DNA from: Streptomyces sp. NRRL S-87
Lineage (GTDB): Bacteria; Actinomycetota; Actinomycetes; Streptomycetales; Streptomycetaceae
Length of the DNA: 64,000 nucleotides
Direction of reading: 5' to 3'
NCBI RefSeq assembly: GCF_000719335.1
Contig: NZ_JOGB01000033.1
Span: 11,496-75,495, forward strand
A model generated the notes under the pieces. That model worked only from the letters and a program-made list of their open reading frames with translations. It ran no database searches and had not been told where the DNA came from. Positions 16,555-25,820 of this stretch are shown piece by piece. How positions within the stretch are numbered: position 1 is the first letter of the stretch; each line of letters begins with the position of its first letter. Made by a program: the position numbers and the translations under genes.

Positions 16555-17942
16555 CCCGGAGCACGAAGCCGCACGAGATCGTCGAGCGGGCGCTGGAGCT
16601 GTCCACGGCCGACGGCTGCGTGGTGATCGCGGACGAGGAGTCGACGGCGAACCTGCGCTGGGCGGGCAACGCGCTGACGACGAACGGCGTCACCCGCGGC
16701 CGCACCCTCACGGTGATCGCCACCGTGGACGGCAAGGAGGGCACCGCCTCCGGCGTGGTCTCCCGCTCCGCCGTCACGGCCGAGGACCTCGAGCCGCTGG
16801 TGCGGGCCGCCGAGGCGGCGGCGCGCGGCGCGGGGCCGGCTGAGGACGCGCAGCCGCTGGTGACGGGGGTCCCGTCGTCCCCGGACTTCACCGACGGGCC
16901 GGCCGAGACCTCCTCGGCGGTGTTCGCGGACTTCGCCCCGGCGCTGGGCGAGGCCTTCGCCCGGGCCCGCGAGGGCGGTCGCGAACTGTACGGGTTCGCC
17001 AACCACGAGCTGGTCTCCACGTACGTCGGCACCTCGACGGGGCTCCGGCTCCGGCACGACCAGCCGAACGGGACGCTGGAGCTGAACGCGAAGTCGCCCG
17101 ACCGGCAGCGGTCGGCCTGGGCCGGCCGGTCCACCCGTGACTTCAAGGACGTCGACCCCGGGGCGCTGGACGCGGAGCTGGCCCGCCGGCTGGGCTGGGC
17201 GGAGCGGCGCATCGAGCTGCCGGCCGGCCGCTACGAGACGCTGCTGCCCCCGACAGCCGTGGCGGACCTGCTGATCTACCAGATGTGGTCGGCGTCCGCG
17301 CGGGACGCGACCGAGGGCCGCACGGTGTTCTCCAAGCCCGGCGGCGGCACCCGGCTCGGCGAGCGGCTCTCGCCGCTGCCGCTGACGCTGCGCAGCGACC
17401 CGAACGAGCCCGGCCTCGAGGCGGCGCCGTTCGTCATCGCGCACAGCTCGGGCGACGACGCGTCGGTGTTCGACAACGGTCTGCCGGTGCCGCCGGTGGA
17501 GTGGGTGCGGGGCGGCGAGCTGGCCCACCTGACCACCACCCGGCACACCGCGGCGCTGACCGGGCTGCCCCCGGCCCCCGGCTTCGGCAACCTGGTCCTG
17601 GACGCGGGCGGGGAGAAGTCCCTGGACGAGATGGTGGCGGCCACCGGGCGGGGGCTGCTGCTCACGTGCCTGTGGTACATCCGCGAGGTCGACCCGGCGA
17701 CGCTGCTGCTGACCGGCCTGACCCGGGACGGGGTGTACCTCGTCGAGAACGGCGAGGTCGTCGGCGAGGTGAACAACTTCCGGTTCAACGAGTCCCCGGT
17801 GGACCTGCTGTCCCGGGCCACCGAGGCCGGCCGTACCGAGAAGACCCTGCCGCGCGAGTGGAGCGACTGGTTCACCCGGGCCGCGATGCCCGCGCTGCGG
17901 ATCCCCGATTTCAACATGAGCTCGGTCAGCAAGGGCGTGTGA
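16551..17942 (+). CDS. tldE: TldE/PmbA family protein, partner of TldD
   Basis: A 463-residue member of the same family as the upstream gene but without the HExxxH zinc motif, as expected for the non-catalytic TldE/PmbA subunit. Conserved stretches include [15 protein letters not shown] near the middle and [18 protein letters not shown] near the C-terminus. The ATG overlaps the tldD stop by four bases (ATGA), so translation is coupled and the proteins should be made in equal amounts. The C-terminus is normal. Confidence 0.88.
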   Translation: MTRSTKPHEIVERALELSTADGCVVIADEESTANLRWAGNALTTNGVTRGRTLTVIATVDGKEGTASGVVSRSAVTAEDLEPLVRAAEAAARGAGPAEDAQPLVTGVPSSPDFTDGPAETSSAVFADFAPALGEAFARAREGGRELYGFANHELVSTYVGTSTGLRLRHDQPNGTLELNAKSPDRQRSAWAGRSTRDFKDVDPGALDAELARRLGWAERRIELPAGRYETLLPPTAVADLLIYQMWSASARDATEGRTVFSKPGGGTRLGERLSPLPLTLRSDPNEPGLEAAPFVIAHSSGDDASVFDNGLPVPPVEWVRGGELAHLTTTRHTAALTGLPPAPGFGNLVLDAGGEKSLDEMVAATGRGLLLTCLWYIREVDPATLLLTGLTRDGVYLVENGEVVGEVNNFRFNESPVDLLSRATEAGRTEKTLPREWSDWFTRAAMPALRIPDFNMSSVSKGV

Positions 17943-18030
17943 CCCCCATAGACTGAGATCCACGCGCCCCGGCGCGTGCCGCGGCCACCGCACCGGCCGC
18001 CTCTCCACCATTCGAAGGAGTCGAAAGACC

Positions 18031-19296
18031 GTGACGGACATCGTCGACGAACTGAAGTGGCGCGGGCTGTTCGCCCAGTCCACCGACGAGGACGCCCTGC
18101 GCAAGGCGCTCGCGGACGGTCCGGTCACCTTCTATTGCGGCTTCGACCCGACGGCCCCGTCGCTGCACGTGGGGCACCTGGTGCAGGTGCTCACCGTGCG
18201 CCGGCTCCAGCAGGCCGGCCACCGGCCGCTGGCGCTGGTCGGCGGGGCCACGGGGCAGATCGGTGACCCGCGCCCGACGGCCGAGCGGACCCTGAACGAC
18301 CCGGAGACGGTCGCGAACTGGGTCAACCGGCTGCGCACCCAGATCGAGCCGTTCCTGTCCTTCGAGGGCGAGAACGCCGCGGTGATGGTGAACAACCTGG
18401 ACTGGACGGCGGGCCTGTCCGCCATCGAGTTCCTGCGGGACATCGGCAAGCACTTCCGCGTCAACAAGATGCTGACCAAGGACTCCGTCGCCCGGCGGCT
18501 GGAGTCCCAGGAGGGCATCAGCTACACCGAGTTCAGCTACCAGCTGCTGCAGGGCATGGACTTCCTGGAGCTGTACCGGCGCCACGGCTGCACCCTGCAG
18601 CAGGGCGGGTCGGACCAGTGGGGCAACCTGGTGGCCGGCCTCGACCTGATCCACAAGCTGGAGCCGCACGCGCAGGTGCACGCGCTGGCCACGCCGCTGA
18701 TGGTCAAGGCGGACGGCACGAAGTTCGGCAAGACCGAGAGCGGCGCCGTCTGGCTGGACCCGGAGCTGACCACGCCGTACGCGTTCTACCAGTTCTGGCT
18801 GAACGTGGACGACCGGGACGTCTCCACGTACCTGCGCATCCTGTCCTTCAAGAGCCGCGAGGAGCTGGAGGAGCTGGAGGCGCAGACCGCGGAGCGGCCG
18901 CAGGCGCGCGCCGCGCAGCGCGCGCTGGCCGAGGAGCTCACCACGCTGGTGCACGGTGCCGACCAGTGCGCCGCCGTGATCGCCGCCTCGAAGGCCCTCT
19001 TCGGGCAGGGCGACCTGGCGGAGCTGGACGAGGCCACGCTGGCCGCGGCCCTCTCGGAGCTGCCGCACGCCAAGGTCTCCGAACTCGTGGCGGTGCCGGA
19101 CCTGCTCGCCGAGACCGGCCTCGTCGCGAGCAAGTCGGCCGGTCGCCGTACGGTCAAGGAGGGCGGGGCGTACGTGAACAACGTCAAGATCACCGCCGAG
19201 GACGCGGTCCCGGCCCGGGAGGAGCTGCTGCACGGGCGTTGGCTGGTGCTGCGTCGCGGCAAGAAGAACCTGGCCGCGGTGGAGCTCACCGGCTGA
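18031..19296 (+). CDS. tyrS: Tyrosyl-tRNA synthetase
   Basis: A 421-residue class I aminoacyl-tRNA synthetase that charges tRNA-Tyr. The HIGH-type motif is SLHVGHL near residue 48, in the context CGFDPTAPS. The KMSKS-type loop is KFGKT near residue 231. The tyrosine and tRNA region QGGSDQWGN is present, and an S4-like RNA-binding domain forms the last 65 residues ([16 protein letters not shown]). Length is typical of bacterial TyrS. The GTG start is preceded by GAAGGAG. The 88-base leader shows no T-box structure. Confidence 0.96.
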   Translation: MTDIVDELKWRGLFAQSTDEDALRKALADGPVTFYCGFDPTAPSLHVGHLVQVLTVRRLQQAGHRPLALVGGATGQIGDPRPTAERTLNDPETVANWVNRLRTQIEPFLSFEGENAAVMVNNLDWTAGLSAIEFLRDIGKHFRVNKMLTKDSVARRLESQEGISYTEFSYQLLQGMDFLELYRRHGCTLQQGGSDQWGNLVAGLDLIHKLEPHAQVHALATPLMVKADGTKFGKTESGAVWLDPELTTPYAFYQFWLNVDDRDVSTYLRILSFKSREELEELEAQTAERPQARAAQRALAEELTTLVHGADQCAAVIAASKALFGQGDLAELDEATLAAALSELPHAKVSELVAVPDLLAETGLVASKSAGRRTVKEGGAYVNNVKITAEDAVPAREELLHGRWLVLRRGKKNLAAVELTG

Positions 19297-19329
19297 CGGC
19301 GCCGACGGCTCCGGGGCCGCCCGGCAGCA

Positions 19330-19382
19330 CACGGCGAAGGGGCCGGTCCGCACGGTGCGTGCGGACCGGCCCCTTCGCCGTG
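19330..19382. terminator. Strong bidirectional terminator after tyrS
   Basis: Perfect 24-bp arms (left begins CACGGCGAAGGGGCC, right ends GGCCCCTTCGCCGTG) with a five-base loop. It lies between convergent tyrS and the GlsB-type gene. Confidence 0.88.
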
Positions 19383-19422
19383 CCCACGGGCCTCGACGGG
19401 AGCCCGCGGGTACCGTTCCCCG

Positions 19423-19701
19423 TCACGTCGTCTGGCCGCGCTTGCCCCGGATCGCCATGTACATCATGTCGCCGAGCGCGACGACGGCGATCGCACACGC
19501 CAGCTGGAGCAGGTGGCGGGTCCAGTCGATGCCCCGGGTGTCCGCGACCCCGATCCAGCCGGCCACCGCGTTGCCGAGGATGGCGCCGGCCATGCCGAAG
19601 AGGGTCGTCAGCCACAGGGGCTGGTGCTGCTTGCCGGGCAGGACCGCCCGGGCGATGAGCCCGAGCACGAAGCCCACGATGATCGCCCACAACCAACTCA
19701 T
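19423..19701 (-). CDS. GlsB/YeaQ/YmgE family stress-response membrane protein
   Basis: A 92-residue protein with three hydrophobic segments. It starts MSWLWAIIVGFVLGLIARAV, followed by the family signature LPGKQ and a Gly-rich second helix (TLFGMAGAILGNAVAGW). The family (transglycosylase-associated protein) is widespread and stress-induced in several bacteria, but its biochemical role is not known. The ATG has GGAGG five bases upstream. Confidence 0.85.
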   Translation of the reverse strand: MSWLWAIIVGFVLGLIARAVLPGKQHQPLWLTTLFGMAGAILGNAVAGWIGVADTRGIDWTRHLLQLACAIAVVALGDMMYMAIRGKRGQTT

Positions 19702-19924
19702 GTCGCCTCCTCATGCGGCATGCCGCGCGTACCGCGCAGATGCGCTCAAGTCTCGCCCTACCGGGCTAATGACGCATGTCGGACGCCTCTGTTCGGGGGA
19801 GGCCGTCCCGCCGGTCCGCCGGAGGCCCGACCCCCCGCCCTCGGCAGCACCCGGGACCGGGCGTACCGTGGAGGTCCGGCCCGGGCGAGGAGGCTGCCCG
19901 GCGGCACGATGGGGTGGTGGAACG

Positions 19925-20251
19925 GTGCGCAAGCGGAACGGTACCGAGGTGTTCCGGATCACCGGAGCCCGGCAGGGGCTGGCCGAGGACGTACGCGGCC
20001 GCCAGCGGCGCTACGTGATCTCGATGGGCATCCGCACGGTGTCGGTGATCCTCACCGTGCTGTTGTGGAACGTCGAGCGGTACGTGGCCGTGGTCACGCT
20101 CGTCGCGGGCGCGCTGCTGCCGTACGTCGCCGTGGTCATCGCCAACGCGGGCCGCGAGCGGGCGCCCTCCCTGCCCTCGCACTTCATCCCGGCGCCGGTG
20201 CGTCCGGCGCTGGACGCGGGAAACCTCAATAAAAGCTCAGATCAATCATGA
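19925..20251 (+). CDS. DUF3099 domain-containing membrane protein
   Basis: A 108-residue protein matching the actinobacterial DUF3099 pattern: an N-terminal ITGARQGLAEDVRGRQRRY motif, then two hydrophobic helices (IRTVSVILTVLLW and VTLVAGALLPYVAVVIANA) and a polar tail. Function is unknown. The GTG start lies after a G-rich stretch. The gene is followed by a hairpin with a T-rich tail at 20327. Confidence 0.75.
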   Translation: MRKRNGTEVFRITGARQGLAEDVRGRQRRYVISMGIRTVSVILTVLLWNVERYVAVVTLVAGALLPYVAVVIANAGRERAPSLPSHFIPAPVRPALDAGNLNKSSDQS

Positions 20252-20326
20252 AGTTCCGCTGCACCGCACCGGGTCCTGCGTGACATACTGCCTAGGCGCT
20301 CCGCATCCCCCGTCGGAGCGACGGAC

Positions 20327-20364
20327 CGACGCCGGGCAGCTCCCCCCGTGGCTGCTCGGCGTCG
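20327..20364 (+). terminator. Hairpin terminator after the DUF3099 gene
   Basis: A 14-bp stem, CGACGCCGGGCAGC with GCTGCTCGGCGTCG (one G-U pair), a ten-base loop, then the T-rich TCATTTCGTCTTCT. Confidence 0.7.
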
Positions 20365-20389
20365 TCATTTCGTCTTCTAGGGTTGAGGC

Positions 20390-20632
20390 GTGATCCTCCC
20401 CATCGGACCCGACGAGTCCCCCGCCACCCCGATCTGCTCCGCCAAGGGCTGCCGCGCCGCCGCGGTCTGGGTCCTGGCCTGGAACAACCCGAAGCTGCAC
20501 ACGCCCGAGCGCCGCAAGACGTGGCTGGCCTGCGAGGAGCACCGCGAGCACCTGTCCCAGTTCCTGGGGGTGCGCGGGTTCCTCAAGGACGTCGTGAAGT
20601 TCGAGGACTGGCAGGACCCGGAGGTCCCGTAG
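20390..20632 (+). CDS. Small conserved Cys-containing protein of unknown function
   Basis: An 80-residue soluble protein. Residues 14-55 contain CSAKGC, the segment WNNPKLHTPERRKTWLAC and EEHREHL, that is, three Cys and two or three His that could bind one zinc ion. A conserved-looking C-terminal part reads FLGVRGFLKDVV. I do not know its function. The GTG start lies almost directly after TTGAGG; a leaderless transcript is possible. It converges on moaA 71 bases away. Confidence 0.65.
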   Translation: MILPIGPDESPATPICSAKGCRAAAVWVLAWNNPKLHTPERRKTWLACEEHREHLSQFLGVRGFLKDVVKFEDWQDPEVP

Positions 20633-20703
20633 GTCCTGTAGGTCCCGTGGACCCTCGGGGGGCCCTCGGGCCCCGCGGGCCGTGGCCCGGAAGGCCCCGC
20701 AGG

Positions 20704-21693
20704 TCAGCCGCCGATGGCGGACATCGGGCGGTCGGGCTGGAGGAAGGACGGGTCGTCGAGGCCGGAGCCGGCCTTCTTCCCCCACATCGCCACCTTCCAC
20801 AGGCGGGCGATCTCCTCGTCCGGGGCGCCCGAGCGCAGGGCCCCGCGCAGGTCGGACTCCTCGGTGGCGAACAGGCAGGTGCGCACCTGGCCGTCCGCGG
20901 TCAGCCGGGTCCGGTCGCAGGCCCGGCAGAACGGCCGGGTGACGGAGGCGATGACGCCGACGGTGGCCGGGCCGCCGTCGACGATCCAGCGCTCGGCGGG
21001 GGCGGAGCCGCGTTCGGCGGCACCCTCCTCGGTGAGGGTGAAGCGGGTGCGCAGCGAGGCGAGGATGTCCCCGGCGGTGATCATGCCGTCGCGCTTCCAG
21101 CCGTGCTGGGCGTCGAGCGGCATCTGCTCGATGAAGCGCAGTTCGTAGCCCTGCTCGACGGCCCAGGCCAGCAGGTCGGGGGCCTCGTCGTCGTTGAGTC
21201 CGGGCATGAGGACGGCGTTGACCTTGACCGGGGTCAGGCCCGCGTCACGGGCGGCGGCCATGCCGTCGACCACGTCGTGGTGGCGGTCGCGGCGGGTGAG
21301 CGTCTTGAAGACGTCCGGACGCAGGGTGTCGAGCGAGACGTTCACGCGGTCGAGGCCGGCCGCCTTGAGGGCGGCGGCGGTGCGCTTGAGGCCGATGCCG
21401 TTGGTGGTCAGCGACATCCGGGGGCGCGGCTCCAGGGCGGCGCACTGCTCCACGATGCCGACCAGGCCGGGCCGCAGCAGGGGCTCGCCGCCGGTGAAGC
21501 GGACCTCGGTGACGCCGAGGTGGGTGACGGCGATCCGGACCAGGCGGACGATCTCCTCGTCGGTCAGCAGGTCGGGCTTGGCCAGCCACTGCAGGCCCTC
21601 TTCGGGCATGCAGTACGTACAGCGCAGGTTGCACCGGTCGGTGAGCGAGACCCGCAGGTCGGTCGCCACCCGGCCGTAGGTGTCGATGAGCAC
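20704..21693 (-). CDS. moaA: GTP 3',8-cyclase MoaA (molybdenum cofactor biosynthesis)
   Basis: A 329-residue radical-SAM enzyme for the first step of molybdopterin synthesis, converting GTP to 3',8-cyclo-GTP, the precursor of cyclic pyranopterin. The radical-SAM cluster motif is CNLRCTYC at 21-28. The C-terminal 4Fe-4S cluster motif begins CRACDRTRLT and includes VRTCLFA. The protein ends with SAIGG, matching the essential double-Gly tail of MoaA (MSMIGG-like). The GTG start has GGAGGGGG six bases upstream. No other moa gene is in the window. Confidence 0.95.
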   Translation of the reverse strand: MLIDTYGRVATDLRVSLTDRCNLRCTYCMPEEGLQWLAKPDLLTDEEIVRLVRIAVTHLGVTEVRFTGGEPLLRPGLVGIVEQCAALEPRPRMSLTTNGIGLKRTAAALKAAGLDRVNVSLDTLRPDVFKTLTRRDRHHDVVDGMAAARDAGLTPVKVNAVLMPGLNDDEAPDLLAWAVEQGYELRFIEQMPLDAQHGWKRDGMITAGDILASLRTRFTLTEEGAAERGSAPAERWIVDGGPATVGVIASVTRPFCRACDRTRLTADGQVRTCLFATEESDLRGALRSGAPDEEIARLWKVAMWGKKAGSGLDDPSFLQPDRPMSAIGG

Positions 21694-21797
21694 TGTGGCC
21701 CCCTCCCGTGTCCGGATGTGTAGAGGTTCAACTACGTGTTCGAGCCTACGCGACGCGTGTTACGGACAGACGTGCCCAAAGGAACGAGACGCGGCGC

Positions 21798-21827
21798 GGC
21801 CGCGTCGTAGAGAAGTACGACGCGGCC
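21798..21827. terminator. Hairpin terminator after the acetate symporter gene
   Basis: A perfect 12-bp stem, GGCCGCGTCGTA with TACGACGCGGCC, and a six-base loop, 53 bases beyond the symporter stop on the minus strand. Confidence 0.75.
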
Positions 21828-21879
21828 ACGCTGGGTGAACGCCGGGTGCCGGTGGGCAGCCGCCGGAGCCCCTACGGGC

Positions 21880-23517
21880 TCAGTGGGCCCCCGTACCGGT
21901 GAGCGAGCGCACCTCCAGCTCGGCGTACTTCTGCTGGTCGGCCGGCTCCTTGGACAGGACGGTGCCGAGCCAGCCGAGCAGGAAGCCGAGCGGGATGGAG
22001 ACGATGCCGGGGTTCTCCAGGGGGAACCAGTAGAAGTCGGCGGTCTTGAACATCGACGTCTCCTTGCCGGAGACCACCGGCGAGAAGAGGACGAGGACCA
22101 CCGAGGAGATCAGGCCGCCGTAGATGGACCAGAGCGCGCCCCGGGTGGTGAAGCGCTTCCAGAAGAGGCTGTACAGGATCGTCGGCAGGTTGGCCGAGGC
22201 GGCGACGGCGAAGGCGAGGGCGACCAGGCCGGCGACGTTGAGGTCCCGGGCCAGGGTGCCCAGGCCGATGGCGACGGCTCCGATGCCGACGGTGGCCCAG
22301 CGGGCGGCGCGTACCTCCTCCTGCTCGGTGGCGTTGCCCTTGCGAATGACGTTCACGTAGAGGTCGTGCGCGAACGACGAGGAGGAGGCGAGGGTGAGGC
22401 CCGCAACGACCGCGAGGATGGTGGCGAAGGCGACGGCCGAGATGACGGCCAGCAGGACCGCGCCGCCGGTGGAGCCGGCGCCGCCCCCGACGGCCTCGGC
22501 GAGCATGGGCGCGGCGGTGTTGCCGGCCTTGTTGGAGGCGATGACCGCGTCGCGGTCCAGCAGGGCGGCGGCGCCGAAGCCGAGGGCGATGGTCATCAGG
22601 TAGAAGGCGCCGATGATGCCGATGGCCCAGTTCACGGACTTGCGCGCGGCCTTGGCCGTGGGAACCGTGTAGAAGCGGATCAGGATGTGCGGCAGGCCCG
22701 CGGTGCCCAGGACCAGGGCGAGGCCGAGGGAGATGAAGTCGAGCTTGGTGGTGGCGTCCTTGCCGTACTTCAGACCCGGTTCGAGGAAGGAGCTGCCCTT
22801 GCCGCTGTTCTCGGCGGCCCGGCCGAGCAGCTCGGAGATGCTGAAGTCGAACTTGAGCATCACCAGGAAGGTGATGAGCAGGGCGCCGGCGATGAGCAGG
22901 ACGGCCTTGACCATCTGCACCCAGGTGGTGCCCTTCATGCCTCCGATGGTCACGTAGACGATCATCAGTACGCCGACCAGGGCGACGATCGCGACCTTGC
23001 CGCCGTCGCTGGTGATGCCGAGCAGCAGCGAGACGAGGACGCCCGCGCCGGCCATCTGCGCGAGCAAATAGAAGATGGAGACGACGATGGTGGACGTGCC
23101 GGCGGCGGTGCGGACGGGGCGCTGGCGCATCCGGTAGGCGAGGACGTCGCCCATCGTGTAGCGGCCGGAGTTGCGCAGCGGCTCGGCCACCAGGAGGAGG
23201 GCCACGAGCCAGGCCACCAGGAACCCGATGGAGTACAGGAAGCCGTCGTAGCCGAAGAGGGCGATGGCCCCGGCGATGCCGAGGAACGAGGCGGCGGACA
23301 TGTAGTCGCCGGAGATGGCCAGGCCGTTCTGGAAGCCGGTGAACTGGCGGCCGCCGGCGTAGAAGTCGGCGGCGCCGCGGGTCTGGCGGCCGGCCCAGAT
23401 CGTGATGATCAGGGTGGCGACGACGAAGAGGGCGAAGAGCGTGATGATCAGGGGGCGGTGCTCGGTGGCGGCCCCGGCCGCGAGCGGGACGGCCGGGGTG
23501 TGTGCGATGCCGCTCAT
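21880..23517 (-). CDS. Cation/acetate symporter (sodium:solute symporter family)
   Basis: A 545-residue membrane protein with about 13 helices, of the SSS family and closest in pattern to ActP/MctC monocarboxylate transporters. Signature stretches are FYAGGRQFTGFQNGLAISGD near residue 55, AASFLGIAGAIALFGYDG, and the helix segment GTAGLPHILIRFYTV. The likely substrate is acetate, pyruvate or propionate with Na+ or H+. The ATG at 23517 overlaps the stop of the DUF485 gene by four bases, the usual arrangement for this transporter pair. Confidence 0.9.
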   Translation of the reverse strand: MSGIAHTPAVPLAAGAATEHRPLIITLFALFVVATLIITIWAGRQTRGAADFYAGGRQFTGFQNGLAISGDYMSAASFLGIAGAIALFGYDGFLYSIGFLVAWLVALLLVAEPLRNSGRYTMGDVLAYRMRQRPVRTAAGTSTIVVSIFYLLAQMAGAGVLVSLLLGITSDGGKVAIVALVGVLMIVYVTIGGMKGTTWVQMVKAVLLIAGALLITFLVMLKFDFSISELLGRAAENSGKGSSFLEPGLKYGKDATTKLDFISLGLALVLGTAGLPHILIRFYTVPTAKAARKSVNWAIGIIGAFYLMTIALGFGAAALLDRDAVIASNKAGNTAAPMLAEAVGGGAGSTGGAVLLAVISAVAFATILAVVAGLTLASSSSFAHDLYVNVIRKGNATEQEEVRAARWATVGIGAVAIGLGTLARDLNVAGLVALAFAVAASANLPTILYSLFWKRFTTRGALWSIYGGLISSVVLVLFSPVVSGKETSMFKTADFYWFPLENPGIVSIPLGFLLGWLGTVLSKEPADQQKYAELEVRSLTGTGAH

Positions 23518-23879
23518 GCGCCTTCCTCCATACCGGACTTGATGGACTCGGCCTGCGGGTCGAGGACGGCGGCGGCGTGCCGGGAGTACCACCAGGCGAT
23601 CAGGAACGTGGTGGCGAACTGGGCGAGCCCGAGCACGAGGGCGACGTTGATGTTGCCGAGGAGCTTGATGCCCATGAACCCGCCGGCGTAGTTCGACAGC
23701 AGCACGTAGACCAGGTACCAGGCGATGAACGCCACGGTGAGCGGGAAGGCGAACGAGCGGTAGGAGCGGCGCAGCTCGCCGAACTCCGGGCTCTGCTGCA
23801 CGGCGGCGAACTCCTCGGCCGAGGGCCCGGGCCGGCGCGTGCCCGCGCTGCCGGGGGGCGGGGGTGCTTCGGTGCTCAC
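23514..23879 (-). CDS. DUF485 domain-containing membrane protein
   Basis: A 121-residue protein with a Pro/Gly-rich N-terminus, then a DUF485 domain of two helices (FPLTVAFIAWYLVYVLLSNYA and NINVALVLGLAQFATTFLIAWWY). YjcH of E. coli, encoded next to actP, belongs here; these proteins probably help the symporter. The GTG at 23879 is preceded by AAGGAG six bases upstream. A longer frame from 23948 exists but lacks a ribosome binding site. It is translationally coupled to the symporter gene. Confidence 0.85.
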   Translation of the reverse strand: MSTEAPPPPGSAGTRRPGPSAEEFAAVQQSPEFGELRRSYRSFAFPLTVAFIAWYLVYVLLSNYAGGFMGIKLLGNINVALVLGLAQFATTFLIAWWYSRHAAAVLDPQAESIKSGMEEGA

Positions 23880-24114
23880 GGGGTCTCCTTGCGGGGCGGG
23901 TGCGATGGGAGCGGACAAAACGACCTCCGTGGGGGGAAGGTGTGACACGTTCCCCCTGTCAAGGGCACGGGCGGCAGGACTGGACGGTTCAACACCCGAT
24001 TTTTCTTTCGGAATTCATTGCTCAAGCGGGAAGATCGGCGCTAGCTTCACTCGTCATGTACCCGTCCAGCGCAACCTGCGCGGACGGCTTTTTCACGGAT
24101 GATGTGGAGAACCC

Positions 24115-25656
24115 ATGGCTCATCTGGGATCCGGACGCCGACGCCTGCTGGCCGTGCCGATCGGTCTGGCGCTCACTGCTTCGCTCGGCGTCCTCCCCGC
24201 GATGACGGCCTCGGCGGCCACGCTCGACGGAGTGGCCGCGACCGCCTCGGACTACACCGGTCCGAAGCTGTCGTACGTGGTCAACCTGGAGCGCACCGGT
24301 CCGGGTACGGCCAAGCAGGTGACGAAGGCGATCGAGGCGGTGGGCGGCACGGTCGTGCACGCCTATGAGCAGATCGGCGTCATCGTCGCCCACTCCCAGA
24401 ACCCCGACTTCGCGAAGCAGATACGCGCCGCGAAGGGCGTGACCTCGGCCGGTGCCACCCGCACCGCCCCGCTGTCGCCCGTCCAGACCACGGAGGAGGG
24501 CAGCACCCAGGTCCTCACCGCGGACGAGGCCGCCAAGGCCGCCGCCGAGGCCGCTCCCGGTCAGGAGCCGCTGGAGCCCAACCAGTGGGACCTGCGGAAG
24601 ATCAAGGCCGACGAGGCGCACGCGATCAACCTTGGCAGCTCCAAGGTGACCGTCGGCGTCATCGACACGGGTGTCGACGACACCCACCCCGATCTGGCCC
24701 CGAACTTCTCCAAGGAGCAGTCGGCCAACTGTGTCGGCGGCGTCGCGGACCAGACGGACGGCGCCTGGCGCCCGTACGCCGACGGCAGCGACCACGGCAC
24801 GCACGTGGCGGGCACCATCGCGGCGGCCCGCAACGGCGTCGGCATCAGCGGTGTCGCGCCCGGCGTGAAGGTCGCGGGCATCAAGGTCAGCGAGCCGGGC
24901 ACCAGCCTCTTCTTCACGGAGGCCGTGGTCTGCGGCTTCGTGTTCGCCGCCGAGCACAACATCCAGGTGACGAACAACAGCTACTACGTCGACCCGTGGT
25001 ACTTCAACTGCAAGGACGACGACGACCAGAAGGCCCTCGTCGAGGCCATCGGGCGCGCCACCAAGTACGCCGAGCGCAAGGGCACGCTCAACGTGGCCTC
25101 GGCCGGCAACTCGAACTGGGACCTGGCCGGCGAGTCCATCGTCGACACCACGAGCCCCGACGACGCGACCCCGGTGACGCGCACCATCGACCCGCGCAAG
25201 TGCCTCGACCTGCCGACGCAGCTGCCGGGCGTCGTGTCGGTGTCGGCCACGGGTGACCAGGGCCTGCGCTCGTACTACTCGAGCTACGGCCTGGGCGTCA
25301 TCGACGTCGCCGGCCCCGGCGGCGACAAGTGGCAGGTGCCGGACACCCCGGACAAGAACGGGCGCGTCCTGTCGACCCTGCCGGGCGGCGGCTACGGCTA
25401 CAAGCAGGGCACCTCGATGGCCGGCCCGCACGTGGCGGGTGTCGCGGCGCTCATCAAGAGCAAGCACCCGAACTTCACCCCGGCCCAGGTGCAGGCCGCG
25501 CTGAAGGCCGAGGCGGACGAGATGGCCTGCCCCGACAAGGTCTACGACGCCACCGGCGCGCTGGTCGACGCCACCGCGACGTGCAAGTCGTACGGCACCC
25601 AGACGGGCTACTACGGCGCGGGCCTGATCAACGCCCTGCGCGCCGTGAAGTGGTAG
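24115..25656 (+). CDS. Secreted subtilisin-like serine protease (S8 family)
   Basis: A 513-residue secreted protease. A Sec signal peptide covers 1-35 (RRRLLAVPIGLALTASLG, cleavage near ASA-AT). An I9-type propeptide lies at about 50-125. The catalytic domain runs from about 160 to 510: Asp184 in VIDTGVDDTHPDL, His227 in DHGTHVAGT, oxyanion Asn332 in ASAGNSN, and Ser434 in GTSMAGPHVAG. At least five Cys in the mature part suggest disulfides. There is no sorting signal, so release into the medium is expected. The ATG has GTGGAG six bases upstream. The gene is monocistronic with a strong terminator. Confidence 0.93.
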   Translation: MAHLGSGRRRLLAVPIGLALTASLGVLPAMTASAATLDGVAATASDYTGPKLSYVVNLERTGPGTAKQVTKAIEAVGGTVVHAYEQIGVIVAHSQNPDFAKQIRAAKGVTSAGATRTAPLSPVQTTEEGSTQVLTADEAAKAAAEAAPGQEPLEPNQWDLRKIKADEAHAINLGSSKVTVGVIDTGVDDTHPDLAPNFSKEQSANCVGGVADQTDGAWRPYADGSDHGTHVAGTIAAARNGVGISGVAPGVKVAGIKVSEPGTSLFFTEAVVCGFVFAAEHNIQVTNNSYYVDPWYFNCKDDDDQKALVEAIGRATKYAERKGTLNVASAGNSNWDLAGESIVDTTSPDDATPVTRTIDPRKCLDLPTQLPGVVSVSATGDQGLRSYYSSYGLGVIDVAGPGGDKWQVPDTPDKNGRVLSTLPGGGYGYKQGTSMAGPHVAGVAALIKSKHPNFTPAQVQAALKAEADEMACPDKVYDATGALVDATATCKSYGTQTGYYGAGLINALRAVKW

Positions 25657-25685
25657 CGGCGGCCTGATCCGCGGTACGTGACACG

Positions 25686-25732
25686 CGGCGAGAGGGGCCG
25701 GGCGGAATCGTTTCGCCCGGCCCCTCTCGCCG
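25686..25732 (+). terminator. Terminator of the subtilisin gene
   Basis: Perfect 19-bp arms, CGGCGAGAGGGGCCGGGCG and its complement, around a nine-base loop. Confidence 0.88.
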
Positions 25733-25740
25733 TACGGCCC

Positions 25741-25820
25741 GTCAGGGCCTGGTGCCCCTCAAGGCCTGATGCCCGTCAAGGCCTGATGCCCGTCAAGGCT
25801 GATCCCGTCAGGGCTTGATG
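25741..25820. repeat. Tandem 17-bp repeat, about five copies, at the 3' end of the alcohol dehydrogenase gene
   Basis: Units GTCAGGGCCTGGTGCCC, CTCAAGGCCTGATGCCC, GTCAAGGCCTGATGCCC and GTCAAGGCTGATCCC follow one another, ending in GTCAGGGCTTGATG. The last unit contains the stop codon and final codons of the minus-strand dehydrogenase gene, which suggests duplication outward from the gene end. Confidence 0.8.

Noticed and set aside
17943..18030. T-box leader before tyrS
   Set aside because: Only 88 bases separate tldE and tyrS. No T-box sequence or antiterminator structure is visible.
25741..25820. CRISPR-like repeat array
   Set aside because: The units follow each other directly with no spacers, and no cas genes are present.
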